This document shows, piece after piece, positions 1 to 8,059 of a stretch of DNA of 64,000 nucleotides (the first letter of the stretch is position 1; each line of letters starts with the position of its first letter). The DNA is from Bradyrhizobium sp. 199 (GTDB lineage Bacteria > Pseudomonadota > Alphaproteobacteria > Rhizobiales > Xanthobacteraceae), in NCBI RefSeq assembly GCF_023073355.1, contig NZ_JADPJI010000002.1:1178001-1242000 (forward strand), given 5' to 3'. The translations under genes were made by a program, and so were the position numbers. The notes under the pieces are model-generated. The model was not told where the DNA came from, did not search any database, and was given only the letters and a program-made list of their open reading frames with translations.

Positions 1-1316
1 AGCTGGTCCATCGCCTTGATCGCGGCGTCGTGGCCGTTCATGCCCTGCTCGATGTTGTGCGCCGCGCCTTCCACCACGACGATGGCATCGTCGACGACGA
101 TACCGATCGCGAGCACGATCGCGAACAGCGTCGACATGTTGATGGTGAAGCCGAGCGCTGCCATGGCCGCGAACGCGCCGATGATGGTCACCGGCACCGT
201 GGTTGCCGGCACCAGCATCGCGCGCCAGTCCTGCAGGAACACCAGGATCACGACCAGCACCAAAAGGCCGGCCTCGATCAGGGTCATGTAGACCTCGTGC
301 ACCGACGCCTGCACGAATTTGGTGGTGTCGAACGGCGTGTCGTATTTGATGCCTTCCGGGAACCGCTTGGCGAGCTCGGCCATCTTCTTCTCGACGGCCT
401 GCTCGACCTGGAGCGCGTTGGCGCCCGGCGATTGGAATACACCGATGCCGACGGCCGGTTGCTTGTTGAGCGAGAAGATCTGGCTGTAGGTCTGCGCGCC
501 GAGCTCAACCCAGCCGACGTCGCGCACCCGCGTGACGTCGCCGCTGGTGCCCGATTTGACGATGATGTTCTCGAACTGGCCGGTGTCGTCGAGCCGTCCG
601 TTGACGTTGAGCGTGTACTGGAACGCCTGTCCCGGCGGCGTCGGCGGCGCGCCGACTTGGCCGGCGGAGACCTGCTGGCTCTGCTGCTGGATCGCCTGGA
701 TCACGTCCTGCGGCACGAGGCCCCGGACCTGCAGCTTGTTGGGATCGAGCCAGACCCGCATCGAATACTGGCCGGCGCCGAATACGGTGACGTTGCCGAC
801 GCCGGGCAGGCGCGAGAGCTCGTCGCGGATGTTGATGGTGGCGTAGTTGCTTAGGTAAAGGCTGTCGTATCTGGAGTCCGGCGAGGTCAGGGTCACGAAC
901 AGCAGGATCGAGGTCGACCGCTTCTGCACGGTGACGCCCTGATTCTGGACGGCGCTCGGTAGCTGCGACAGCGCGCTGGAGACGCGGTTCTGCACCAGCA
1001 CCTGCGCGAAGTTGAGGTCGGTGCCGATCTTGAAGGTCACGGTCAGCGTATAGGTGCCGTCCGAGCTGCTGTAGGACTGCATGTAGAGCATGTCCTCGAC
1101 GCCGTTGACCTGCTGCTCGATCGGCAGCGCTACGGTGTCGATCACGGTCTTGGCGCTGGCGCCGGGATAGCGCGTGGTGACCTGCACGGTCGGCGGCACC
1201 ACATCCGGATATTGCGCAATGGCCAGATTGAACAGCGCGACGCCGCCGATCAGGATCATCAACAGCGCGATGACGTTCGAGAGGACGGGCCGCTCGATGA
1301 AGAACTTTGAGATCAT
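1..1316 (-). CDS. RND multidrug efflux inner-membrane transporter, HAE1 type (N-terminal part only)
   Basis: Proton-driven trimeric drug/solute exporter of the AcrB/MexB class. The ATG at 1316 begins MISKFFIERPVLSNVIAL, the usual first membrane helix, followed by the porter domain (PGASAKTVIDTVALPIEQQV, a family hallmark near residue 50). Around residues 395-415 comes helix 4 with GIVVDDAIVVVEG, whose Asp pair corresponds to the proton-relay aspartates of AcrB. About 438 of roughly 1050 residues are visible; the rest lies beyond base 1. It starts 12 bases after the stop of the adaptor gene upstream, so the two are one operon encoding the inner-membrane and periplasmic parts of a tripartite pump. 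No outer-membrane factor is in view. Substrate cannot be told from sequence. Confidence 0.96.
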   Translation of the reverse strand, partial: MISKFFIERPVLSNVIALLMILIGGVALFNLAIAQYPDVVPPTVQVTTRYPGASAKTVIDTVALPIEQQVNGVEDMLYMQSYSSSDGTYTLTVTFKIGTDLNFAQVLVQNRVSSALSQLPSAVQNQGVTVQKRSTSILLFVTLTSPDSRYDSLYLSNYATINIRDELSRLPGVGNVTVFGAGQYSMRVWLDPNKLQVRGLVPQDVIQAIQQQSQQVSAGQVGAPPTPPGQAFQYTLNVNGRLDDTGQFENIIVKSGTSGDVTRVRDVGWVELGAQTYSQIFSLNKQPAVGIGVFQSPGANALQVEQAVEKKMAELAKRFPEGIKYDTPFDTTKFVQASVHEVYMTLIEAGLLVLVVILVFLQDWRAMLVPATTVPVTIIGAFAAMAALGFTINMSTLFAIVLAIGIVVDDAIVVVEGAAHNIEQGMNGHDAAIKAMDQ

Positions 1317-1328
1317 GGCTGGCAGCCC

Positions 1329-2522
1329 CTACTTGCTCGAGGCCTGCGGCTGCTCGATCTTCGTTGCTTGCGGATCGATCTTCTGGCCCGGGATCACCCG
1401 CAGCAGCCCCGCGATGACGACGCGGTCGTCCGGCTTCAAGCCGCTTTCGATGACGCGTAGCCCGTTGTCGACCGGGCCGATCTGCACCTTGCGCTGCGCG
1501 ACGACGTTGTCGCCGTTGACCACCAGCAAATAGCGTCCGCCCTGGTCGCTGCCCAGCGCCGTATCAGGGACGAGCAGGGCGCTCTTCTCCTGGTCGAAGG
1601 GCACGCGCACCCGGACGAAATAACCGGGCAGCAGCACCCGCTTGTCGTTGGGGACGAGGCCGCGCACCGCCAGCGTGCCCGTCGATTGATTGAGGGTCGG
1701 CGCAACGTAATCGAGATGGCCTTGGTGCGGATAACCGGTCTCGGACTGGAGGCCGAGCTGGATCGGGAATTGCTTCATGTCTGCGGGCGTTAGTCCGCGG
1801 CGGGCCGCTTCGGCGCGGATGCGCAACACGTCCTGTTCGTTGACGGTGAAGTTCACATAGATCGGGTCCATCGCGACGATGGAGGCGAGCTGGGTCGGCG
1901 AGGAGACGCCGACGAGCTCGCCGACCGAGGCCATGTGGGCGCTGACGATGCCGTCGAACGGCGCGGTCACCTTGGTGTAGCCGTAGTTCACCTCGGCGAG
2001 CCTGGTATTGGCCTGCGCCTGCTGCAGATTGGCCTGGGCGTTGTCCCGCGCCGAGGTGGAATTTTCGAGCGTGGCTTGCGAGACCGCCTGGCGCTGCACC
2101 AGCTCGGCCTGCCGCTTGTAGTCGGCGTCCGACTGCCGGACCGAGGCCTGCGCGCCGGCCTCGGCCGCCTGCGCCTGTTCGAGCTTGAGCTTGTAGGTCT
2201 CGGGCTCGATCGTGAAAAGCTGGGTGCCCTGCTTGACGAAGCTGCCGTCCTGATAGTCGATCGATTGCAGAAAACCCTGCACCCGCGCCACTAAATCGAC
2301 GCTCTTGATCGGCGCGGTGTTGCCGGTGGCCTCGATGTAGCGCGTGACCGGACGCTGCAGGGGTGTTGCCACTTCGACCTTGGGCGGTGGCGGTGCCACG
2401 AACGTGTTCTTGTCCTCGCAGCCGGTGAGCACGGCCACGGACGCCGCAGCGGACAGGACCCGCCCGAAGTGCCTCCACGCTCCATCGCGTCGTGCGGGAG
2501 AGACGGAATTCGTTGAGGTCAT
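1329..2522 (-). CDS. RND efflux periplasmic adaptor lipoprotein (MexA/AcrA-like)
   Basis: Membrane-fusion protein that links the RND transporter to an outer-membrane channel. Starting at the ATG at 2522 gives 397 aa with basic residues, a hydrophobic stretch and a lipobox LTGC (Cys35), so it is a periplasmic lipoprotein. A longer reading from 2597 would put 25 extra residues before the signal and is less likely. The order is family-typical: first lipoyl half near residue 75, a coiled-coil hairpin rich in A, Q and E (about 100-165), second lipoyl half (TKVTAPFDGIVSAHMASVGE), a beta-barrel with MDPIYVNFTVNEQDVLRI, and a C-terminal membrane-proximal domain. It precedes the transporter gene by 12 bases. 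Confidence 0.95.
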   Translation of the reverse strand: MTSTNSVSPARRDGAWRHFGRVLSAAASVAVLTGCEDKNTFVAPPPPKVEVATPLQRPVTRYIEATGNTAPIKSVDLVARVQGFLQSIDYQDGSFVKQGTQLFTIEPETYKLKLEQAQAAEAGAQASVRQSDADYKRQAELVQRQAVSQATLENSTSARDNAQANLQQAQANTRLAEVNYGYTKVTAPFDGIVSAHMASVGELVGVSSPTQLASIVAMDPIYVNFTVNEQDVLRIRAEAARRGLTPADMKQFPIQLGLQSETGYPHQGHLDYVAPTLNQSTGTLAVRGLVPNDKRVLLPGYFVRVRVPFDQEKSALLVPDTALGSDQGGRYLLVVNGDNVVAQRKVQIGPVDNGLRVIESGLKPDDRVVIAGLLRVIPGQKIDPQATKIEQPQASSK

Positions 2523-2757
2523 TCGATAGCCCCCGATTGCTGTCTGTCGCTGCAGCAGGCTAGCAACAAACGATTCGTCGTGGAACACCATAGCCATGGC
2601 AGCTATCGGCCTTGCACTGCAATGAGCGACGTGGCCTTTGACAAGTTTATCATGACAAACCGCTTTTCACCTGGGGCATGATCGATCAGAATTGTTTCAA
2701 TGGCCGCGCGAGCCAAAGCAAACGGTCGGAAAGAAGAAAAGGTGAGGAGACCATGAC

Positions 2758-3548
2758 ATGCCAACGCCATTTCGGTCGGGCCTTGCCGGCCTCGTTCTCG
2801 CAGCGGTGGTTCGATGCCCGCGCTACCAGACGGTCTGAAGGACGAGATCGCACCGACCGGCAAGCTGCGGGTCGCGATCGCAATCAGCCCCGCAGGCGGG
2901 GCGTTCTGGTCGACCAAGACCGAAGCCGGCTATGCCGGCGTTCCCGTTGATCTTGGCAAGGCGATGGCCGCCCAGCTCGGCGTATCAGTCGAATATGTCA
3001 TGCACCAGAATTCCGGACAGATCACCGACGCCGCCGGCAAGGCGACCTGGGACGTCACCTGGCTTCCGAGGGATCCGGAGCGCGAGACCAAAATGCTGTT
3101 CGGTCCGATCTACGAGGTCGCGGACGCCACCTACATCGTCAAGCCCGGCTCGAACGTCACGAACTTCGCCGGCCTCGACCAGCCCGGCGTCAGGGTAGCC
3201 GCCGTCAACGCCACAACGACGATGCGCGGCGCGATCGCGCATCTGAAGAATGCAACGGTCACGGGCTATCAGACCTATGACGAGATCTTCGGCCTCCTAA
3301 GCAGCGGCGAGATCGACGCCTTCGCGCTCTCGCGCGATCAGCTCAACAAGATGGCCCAGAAGATTCCGGGGACGCGCGTGCTCGATGAGACGTTCAAGAA
3401 GACGGTGACCGCAGTCGCCGTACCGCTCGGCCAGAGCCAGGCTCTGGCGTTCGTGACCAAATTCATGGCGGAAGCGACGACCAACGGAACGCTGCGTAAG
3501 GCCTATGACAACAACGGCCTGAAGGATTCGCCGATCCGGACGGAGTAG
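2758..3548 (+). pseudogene. Family 3 solute-binding protein (amino-acid ABC type), frameshifted in the signal peptide
   Basis: The body (from about 2814) reads as a periplasmic amino-acid-type binding protein: APTGKLRVAIAISPAG, then TWDVTWLPRDPERE and a C-terminal lobe with EIFGLLSSGEIDAFALSRDQ. The reading frame of the body opens only at an internal ATG (2814) with no export signal. A signal peptide, MPTPFRSGLAGLVLAAVV, lies in another frame from the ATG at 2758. One missing base near 2815-2822 (a CCCGCGC where CCCGGCGC would restore frame) joins the two; the 791-base span plus one base is 264 codons. It is either a recent pseudogene or a sequence error. The neighbours give no transporter permease, so the ligand is unknown. 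Confidence 0.7.
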
Positions 3549-3576
3549 ATCTGTCGTCCTGGCTCGCCCCGTCCGG

Positions 3577-4565
3577 CTAGATCCGGGCTGGTTCGCGCGC
3601 ATGCCACGCTGAAAGCACTGCGACTTCCTCATCTGAGCTGAGGCCGATCACTGGCCCGTTGCCAGTGCGGAGCCAGTCGAGCGTATCGCGCGCGGTTATT
3701 GCCATCGGTCGCCAGCTCAGGCCGGCGTCGCGGGCCGGCGCGGTGTCGCGCGTCATGAAGCCGGCGAAGTCGGGCAGGGGCAGCCACAGCGGCAATGACC
3801 GCGGACCCGCCCAGCGCCGCACGTCGTGCGCCTCGAGAAAGGCGCGATCGACCCAAGTCAATGTGCAGGACGCGCTCAGCGCCGCTGCGCATTCCGCCAG
3901 GAATGCGCCGCGCGTGCGCACTGGTCCGATCCCGTCATAGATGCCGGTGAGGCGAACCTCTGCGGCATGCACGATCCATTGCGCGAGGTCGCGCACGTCG
4001 ATGAACTGGACGGCGTCTTCGGGCGATCCCGGCGCCAGCACCTCGCCGCCGCGCGCGAGCCGCGCCGACCAATAGCGAAGCGCCCGGTCGGGTCCTCCGG
4101 CCCGGCGATAAGGCCGGCTCGGCAGATGAAGGCATCGGCACCGACCGCCTGCTCGCAAGCGACCTTGGCGGCGCCGTAGATGGCATCGGTGCTGTGTTCG
4201 ATCTCCACTGCGACGGGCTCACGTAGCGGCGCCGTATCGGCGCGTTGTCCCGGTATGCGATTATCCGCATAGACGCTGATGGTCGATACCAAGGTCCAAT
4301 GCACGCCCGGCCGCTTCAGCGCGGCGACGGCGCGGCGGACCTGGCCGGGATAACGCGAGACGTCGACCACCGCGTCGAACGTCTCGCTGGTCAGTGGCGC
4401 AAGACCGTCCGCGACGTCGCGATCGATCCGGATGAGGCGGGCGCCCGCCGCGACCGGCCCCGCGAGGCCGCGGGCGGCGCAGGTCACGTCATGGCCGGCA
4501 GCACAAGCATGGGCTGCGATAGCGCGGCCGAGAAACTGGCTGCCGCCGAGAATGAGCAGGCGCAT
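3577..4565 (-). pseudogene. NAD-dependent epimerase/dehydratase, broken by one frameshift
   Basis: Extended short-chain dehydrogenase family. The N-terminal half begins MRLLILGGSQFLGRAIAAHA, a Rossmann GGSQFLG nucleotide-binding loop, followed by DAVVDVSRYPGQV and STISVYAD. The catalytic-type Tyr/Lys region is IYGAAKVACEQAV. After AGPEDPTGRFA, at about 4075, the frame is lost. The rest (YWSARLARGGEVLAPG, then QFIDVRDLAQWIVHAAE and a typical C-terminal substrate domain) continues in a neighbouring frame. One extra T in TTCGCTATTGG restores FAYWS, and 989+1 bases are exactly 330 codons. It probably encodes a 329-aa epimerase-like protein if the lesion is a sequencing deletion. It ends convergently with the solute-binding gene. 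Confidence 0.75.
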
Positions 4566-4631
4566 GAAAATGTCCGTGCTGTCATCGCGGCGGAGAGCTT
4601 ACAACGTCCGGTCGCGCTTGCAACCGCCGTC

Positions 4632-5705
4632 TCAGCGCCCCTTGATCTCCGCGTATTTCGCCATCGCCTTCTCGAACTTCCGGTTGAACAGCCACATCGC
4701 GCCCAAGATCTCGCGGAAGCTTGCCGAGGTGCGCGCCCGGTCGGCTTGTCCGAACGCGAAGATGCTGTTGTTGCGCAGATGCTTCATGATCGTCGGGCTG
4801 GACACCCTGTAGTTCAGGAGATCGCCCGACTTCAGTGCCGATCTGGTCGGGGTGGGGACGATCTGGATCAGCTCGAACAGCTTCATCTGGTCGATCGGGT
4901 TGGGCAGCGTCTTCACGATTCCTGGGATCTCACGGAACACATCCGCATGCGCGTTCATCAGGCCGTCGCGCACGTTGGTCCAGTGGTTGAAGCGTTGATC
5001 GGTGCCGCGGGCCCGCGCTTCCTCCTTGTCGTCGCGCGCACTCAGGCCCGGATCGATCGCAGCGATCTCGCCCTTGATGGTTTCCCATTTCCTGCGGCCG
5101 TTGCGGTCCTCGGCGGGGCCGGTCTGGAAGCTGCCCATATAGGTGTTCGAGCGTCCGTTGCGAACGTTCTGCTTGCCATTGGTCTCGGCAAAGAACAGCC
5201 CGAGGCTGATGCGTCCCGCGGCGTCCGCGTGGTCAGGCGCAAGCCCCTTGGCGCGGGCGATCACTGTCGCGAGATCGACGACGTCCTTGAACGGTGACGC
5301 CGAGTTCTGCGCATTGGCGGGCGGCGCCTCCATGACGTCGAACAGTTTTGAATATTCGTCGATCAACGGCTCGATCTCGGCGTCGAAATAGGCCGGCGGA
5401 ATCTCGAACTTGTTGGGCCTGCCGATCCGCGAGGGCATAGCGTCGGTGAGATCCTTGTAAGTGCTGATCACCGCGACGCGCGCGAGATAGAGCGCCTGTC
5501 CCGGCAGGTTCGGCAGCGGCTCCTTGGCTTCGATCTGGCGGCGCCGTTCGGCAAGGATGGATTTGAACTCAGCGAGCGCGCGGTCATAGGAAGCAAGCGC
5601 TTCCGCTTGCCTAATCGTGAGCGTTTGCGCCCGACTCGGGAGAAAGGTCGTAAGGACCAGCCCAAGGGCCGCGATGATGGCGAGGAGTTGACGTCGTGCA
5701 GGCAT
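4632..5705 (-). CDS. Secreted protein of unknown function (357 aa)
   Basis: Not recognised. The ATG at 5705 gives a clear signal peptide (MPARRQLLAIIAALGLVL, cleavage near SRAQ at about residue 26), so the product is probably periplasmic. The mature part is mostly helical and soluble, with a heptad-like stretch LASYDRALAEFKSILAERRR just after the signal. Residues 170-205 carry AAGRISLGLFFAETNGKQN and NTYMGSFQTGP, a region with a Glu in a hydrophobic context that superficially recalls lytic-enzyme folds, but no family could be assigned. It is flanked by the broken epimerase (downstream, 66 bases) and the cupin gene; all three point the same way. Confidence 0.8.
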   Translation of the reverse strand: MPARRQLLAIIAALGLVLTTFLPSRAQTLTIRQAEALASYDRALAEFKSILAERRRQIEAKEPLPNLPGQALYLARVAVISTYKDLTDAMPSRIGRPNKFEIPPAYFDAEIEPLIDEYSKLFDVMEAPPANAQNSASPFKDVVDLATVIARAKGLAPDHADAAGRISLGLFFAETNGKQNVRNGRSNTYMGSFQTGPAEDRNGRRKWETIKGEIAAIDPGLSARDDKEEARARGTDQRFNHWTNVRDGLMNAHADVFREIPGIVKTLPNPIDQMKLFELIQIVPTPTRSALKSGDLLNYRVSSPTIMKHLRNNSIFAFGQADRARTSASFREILGAMWLFNRKFEKAMAKYAEIKGR

Positions 5706-5747
5706 GGCCGGCTCCCCCGAACGATTCGTCGGTCAGGGGATCCTAGC

Positions 5748-6197
5748 CTAGTCGTTGGCTTCGGGCGGCAGGAAGTCGACCTCATGCAGCGCCGAGATGC
5801 GCACGACCTCGGCCGGGTCGGTCAGGTCATGGAGCTGGTTGAACAGCTCCTCCAGCTTCTGCATCGGCGAGACCCAGAATAACGCGCGGGCCGGTTTGTC
5901 GGATTTGTTGAAATAGCCGTGCGGGATGCCGCGCGGCAGGCGCACGAGGTCGCCGGCATGGGCCTTCACCCATTTGCCGTCGAGCTTGAGGTCGAGCGTG
6001 CCTTCCTGCACCAGGATGAATTCGTCCTGGGTCGGATGGATGTGCACCGGCACGAACTGGCCGGGATCGCTGTTGGTCTCGAACGCGAAGGTGGACTCGG
6101 TGACGGCCTTGGGAAAATAGACCTGGCCCAGGATGTTCCAGGTCTTGCCGCCATAGCCCGTGCCGTTCGCGGTGATGCCTTTTTCGAGTGACGTCAT
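5748..6197 (-). CDS. Cupin-domain protein
   Basis: Single-domain cupin of 149 aa. Motif 1 is PVHIHPTQDEFILVQEG with the metal-binding residues His52, His54 and Glu59; motif 2 is GDLVRLPRGIPHGYFN with His93. All four usual metal ligands are therefore present, so a metal-dependent dioxygenase, isomerase or small-molecule binding role is possible. The start at 6197 is preferred over a longer reading because a strong GGAGGCGAGCC ribosome site precedes it. It is transcribed divergently from a FAD oxidoreductase across a 253-base spacer that contains a candidate operator (6308-6330), which suggests shared control and perhaps a linked substrate. Confidence 0.88.
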   Translation of the reverse strand: MTSLEKGITANGTGYGGKTWNILGQVYFPKAVTESTFAFETNSDPGQFVPVHIHPTQDEFILVQEGTLDLKLDGKWVKAHAGDLVRLPRGIPHGYFNKSDKPARALFWVSPMQKLEELFNQLHDLTDPAEVVRISALHEVDFLPPEAND

Positions 6198-6307
6198 GGC
6201 TCGCCTCCAATGGATTTGGCTGGGATGAGTTTTGCGCAGGTATCGCCCGCTGTCCACCGGTTGGACTCCTGGCAACGCGATTGACAGCTGTATTTAGTCT
6301 TGACGAA

Positions 6308-6330
6308 CTTCTAATAGAGAAACTTAGAAG
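6308..6330. promoter_or_regulatory. Perfect inverted repeat CTTCTAA-N9-TTAGAAG, candidate operator
   Basis: Two exact 7-base arms (6308-6314 and 6324-6330) separated by nine bases lie midway between the divergent cupin and FAD-oxidoreductase starts. The geometry, with about two helical turns between arm centres, suits a dimeric regulator. The regulator is unknown and no regulator gene sits beside it. That this is an operator is inference. Confidence 0.4.
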
Positions 6331-6450
6331 CACGAAAGCCCACTCCTGTCTCGGCGACGGTCTGCGCGACGCCCTCGATCCGCGAATGAACATCCGATGA
6401 GAGCAAGATCTCGAGCGAATTGAAGTCCAAGCTACGTTGAGGAGTGTCCC

Positions 6451-7779
6451 ATGTCCCCGCCGCTCAACCGTATAAACAGCGACGAATGCCTGCCGCAGCA
6501 GGTGGACGTCGTCGTCATCGGCGGCGGGGTCGTCGGCGTCTCAGCGGCCTATCATCTGGCGCAGAAGGGCCATTCGGTCGCCCTCGTCGAGAAGGGCCAT
6601 GTCGGCGGCGAGCAGTCGAGCCGCAACTGGGGCTGGTGCCGTCAGCAGGGGCGGGCGCGTGAGGAGATTCCGCTGGCCCGCGAGGCGCTGCAGCTGTGGG
6701 AGGATATGCAGATCGACGCCGGCGTCGATGCGGGCTTCCGCCGCACTGGCGTCTTGTTCCTCACCAAGAGCAAGGACGAGCTCGCCGGCTGGGAGCGCTG
6801 GGCGGCGATCGCGCGCGAACAGCAGGTCCATTCCACTGTGCTGACGCCGGCCGAGGTTGCCGAGCGCATGCCCGGCAATGCCGACAAATGGGCCGGCGGC
6901 CTGCACACGCCGAGCGACGGCCGCGCCGAACCGTCGATGGCTGTGCCCGCGCTTGCCACTGCCGCGCGAAAACATGGCGTGACCATTCATCAGGGCTGCG
7001 CCGCGCGCGGGCTGGAGACCACCGGCGGCAAGGTCAGCGCCGTCGTGACTGAAAAGGGCACCATCCGCACACAAGCGGTGCTGCTGTCGGGCGGTGCGTG
7101 GTCGTCGCTGTTCTGCCGCCGTCACGGCATCGAGCTGCCGATCGGCCTCGTCAACGCCACGGCCTGCCGGACCACGCCGGGACCGGAGATCATTTCGGGC
7201 GCGCTCGGCACCGACTTTTACTGCATCCGCCGCCGCCTCGATGGCGGGTTTACGCTGGCGCTGCGCAATCGCGGCACGGTGGAGCTGTCGCCCGATCTGT
7301 TCCGCTACGCCCGCACCTTCTGGCCGACCTATTTGCATCGCAAGAACGGGCTGAAACTGTCGTTCGGCAAGTCGTTCTTCGATCAACTCATGCGCGGCAC
7401 CAGTTGGAGCTTCGACAAGCCGTCGCCGTTCGAGACCGAGCGCGTGCGCGATCCCGAGCCCGACATGTCGCTGGTCAATGCGGCGCTGGCCGCGCTGATC
7501 AAGTCGAATCCGGAATTGAAGGACATCGAGAGCGCGGAAGCTTGGGGCGGCACGATCGATTGCACGCCCGATACGATTCCGGTGATTTCGCCGGTCGACG
7601 CACTGCCCGGCTTTTTCCTCGCGACCGGTTTCTCCGGCCACGGTTTCGGCATTGGCCCCGCAGCCGGCAAACTGGCCGCCGATATCGTGACCGGCGCGGC
7701 GCCGCTGGTCGATCCCGCCGCCTACAGCCACAAGCGCATGATCGACGGCCGGCGCCTCGCGCCGGTCAGCCCGTTCTGA
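6451..7779 (+). CDS. FAD-dependent oxidoreductase, DadA/D-amino-acid dehydrogenase-like
   Basis: Member of the DAO superfamily that oxidises amines or amino acids using FAD. The dinucleotide fold is at residues 20-48 (VVVIGGGVVGVSAAYHLAQ, acidic residue in ALVEKG). The middle part has SSRNWGWCRQQGR, typical of a rhizobial subgroup, and the C-terminus has the FAD-closing motif GFSGHGFGIGPAAGKLAADI. At 442 aa it is full length. A GAGG site precedes the ATG at 6451. The gene is divergent from the cupin and is followed after 7 bases by a hydroxyacid dehydrogenase stump, suggesting the locus once formed a small amino-acid or opine catabolic operon. Exact substrate is unknown. Confidence 0.9.
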   Translation: MSPPLNRINSDECLPQQVDVVVIGGGVVGVSAAYHLAQKGHSVALVEKGHVGGEQSSRNWGWCRQQGRAREEIPLAREALQLWEDMQIDAGVDAGFRRTGVLFLTKSKDELAGWERWAAIAREQQVHSTVLTPAEVAERMPGNADKWAGGLHTPSDGRAEPSMAVPALATAARKHGVTIHQGCAARGLETTGGKVSAVVTEKGTIRTQAVLLSGGAWSSLFCRRHGIELPIGLVNATACRTTPGPEIISGALGTDFYCIRRRLDGGFTLALRNRGTVELSPDLFRYARTFWPTYLHRKNGLKLSFGKSFFDQLMRGTSWSFDKPSPFETERVRDPEPDMSLVNAALAALIKSNPELKDIESAEAWGGTIDCTPDTIPVISPVDALPGFFLATGFSGHGFGIGPAAGKLAADIVTGAAPLVDPAAYSHKRMIDGRRLAPVSPF

Positions 7780-7786
7780 GGGCGGC

Positions 7787-8011
7787 ATGACCGTTCTCTA
7801 CAAGGCCAACATGGTTCGTGGTGCTGAGTGGGCGGGCCTCTTCGCCGAGTGCGCGCCCGAATTGCCGTTCCGGCTCTGGCCCGACATCGGCGATCCCGCT
7901 GACGAGCGCTATATGGTGGCATGGGTGCCGCCCGACGACATCGCGACGACCTTTCCCAATCTCGAGCTGGTCGTCTCGGCCGGTGCGTCTGCGGGGGCTG
8001 TCGAGGGATGA
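7787..8011 (+). pseudogene. N-terminal stump of a glyoxylate/hydroxypyruvate reductase-like D-2-hydroxyacid dehydrogenase
   Basis: The 74 residues starting at the ATG at 7787 read like the first substrate-binding segment of GhrA-type enzymes: FRLWPDIGDPADERYMVAWV, then PPDDIATTFPNLELVVSAGA. Full-length relatives are about 310 aa and include an NAD-binding domain; nothing of that remains, and the convergent PHB depolymerase gene ends 49 bases later. This is therefore a deletion remnant rather than a frameshift. It lies 7 bases after the FAD oxidoreductase stop and was probably its operon partner. Confidence 0.65.
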
Positions 8012-8059
8012 ACGCCTGTGCGCTGCTTCCGAACGTGAGGCGATCGGTGGCGGTGCCTC

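Noticed and set aside
2603..2917. Minus-strand open frame opposite the solute-binding gene
   Set aside because: It overlaps a better-supported gene, lacks a ribosome site and has no family features.
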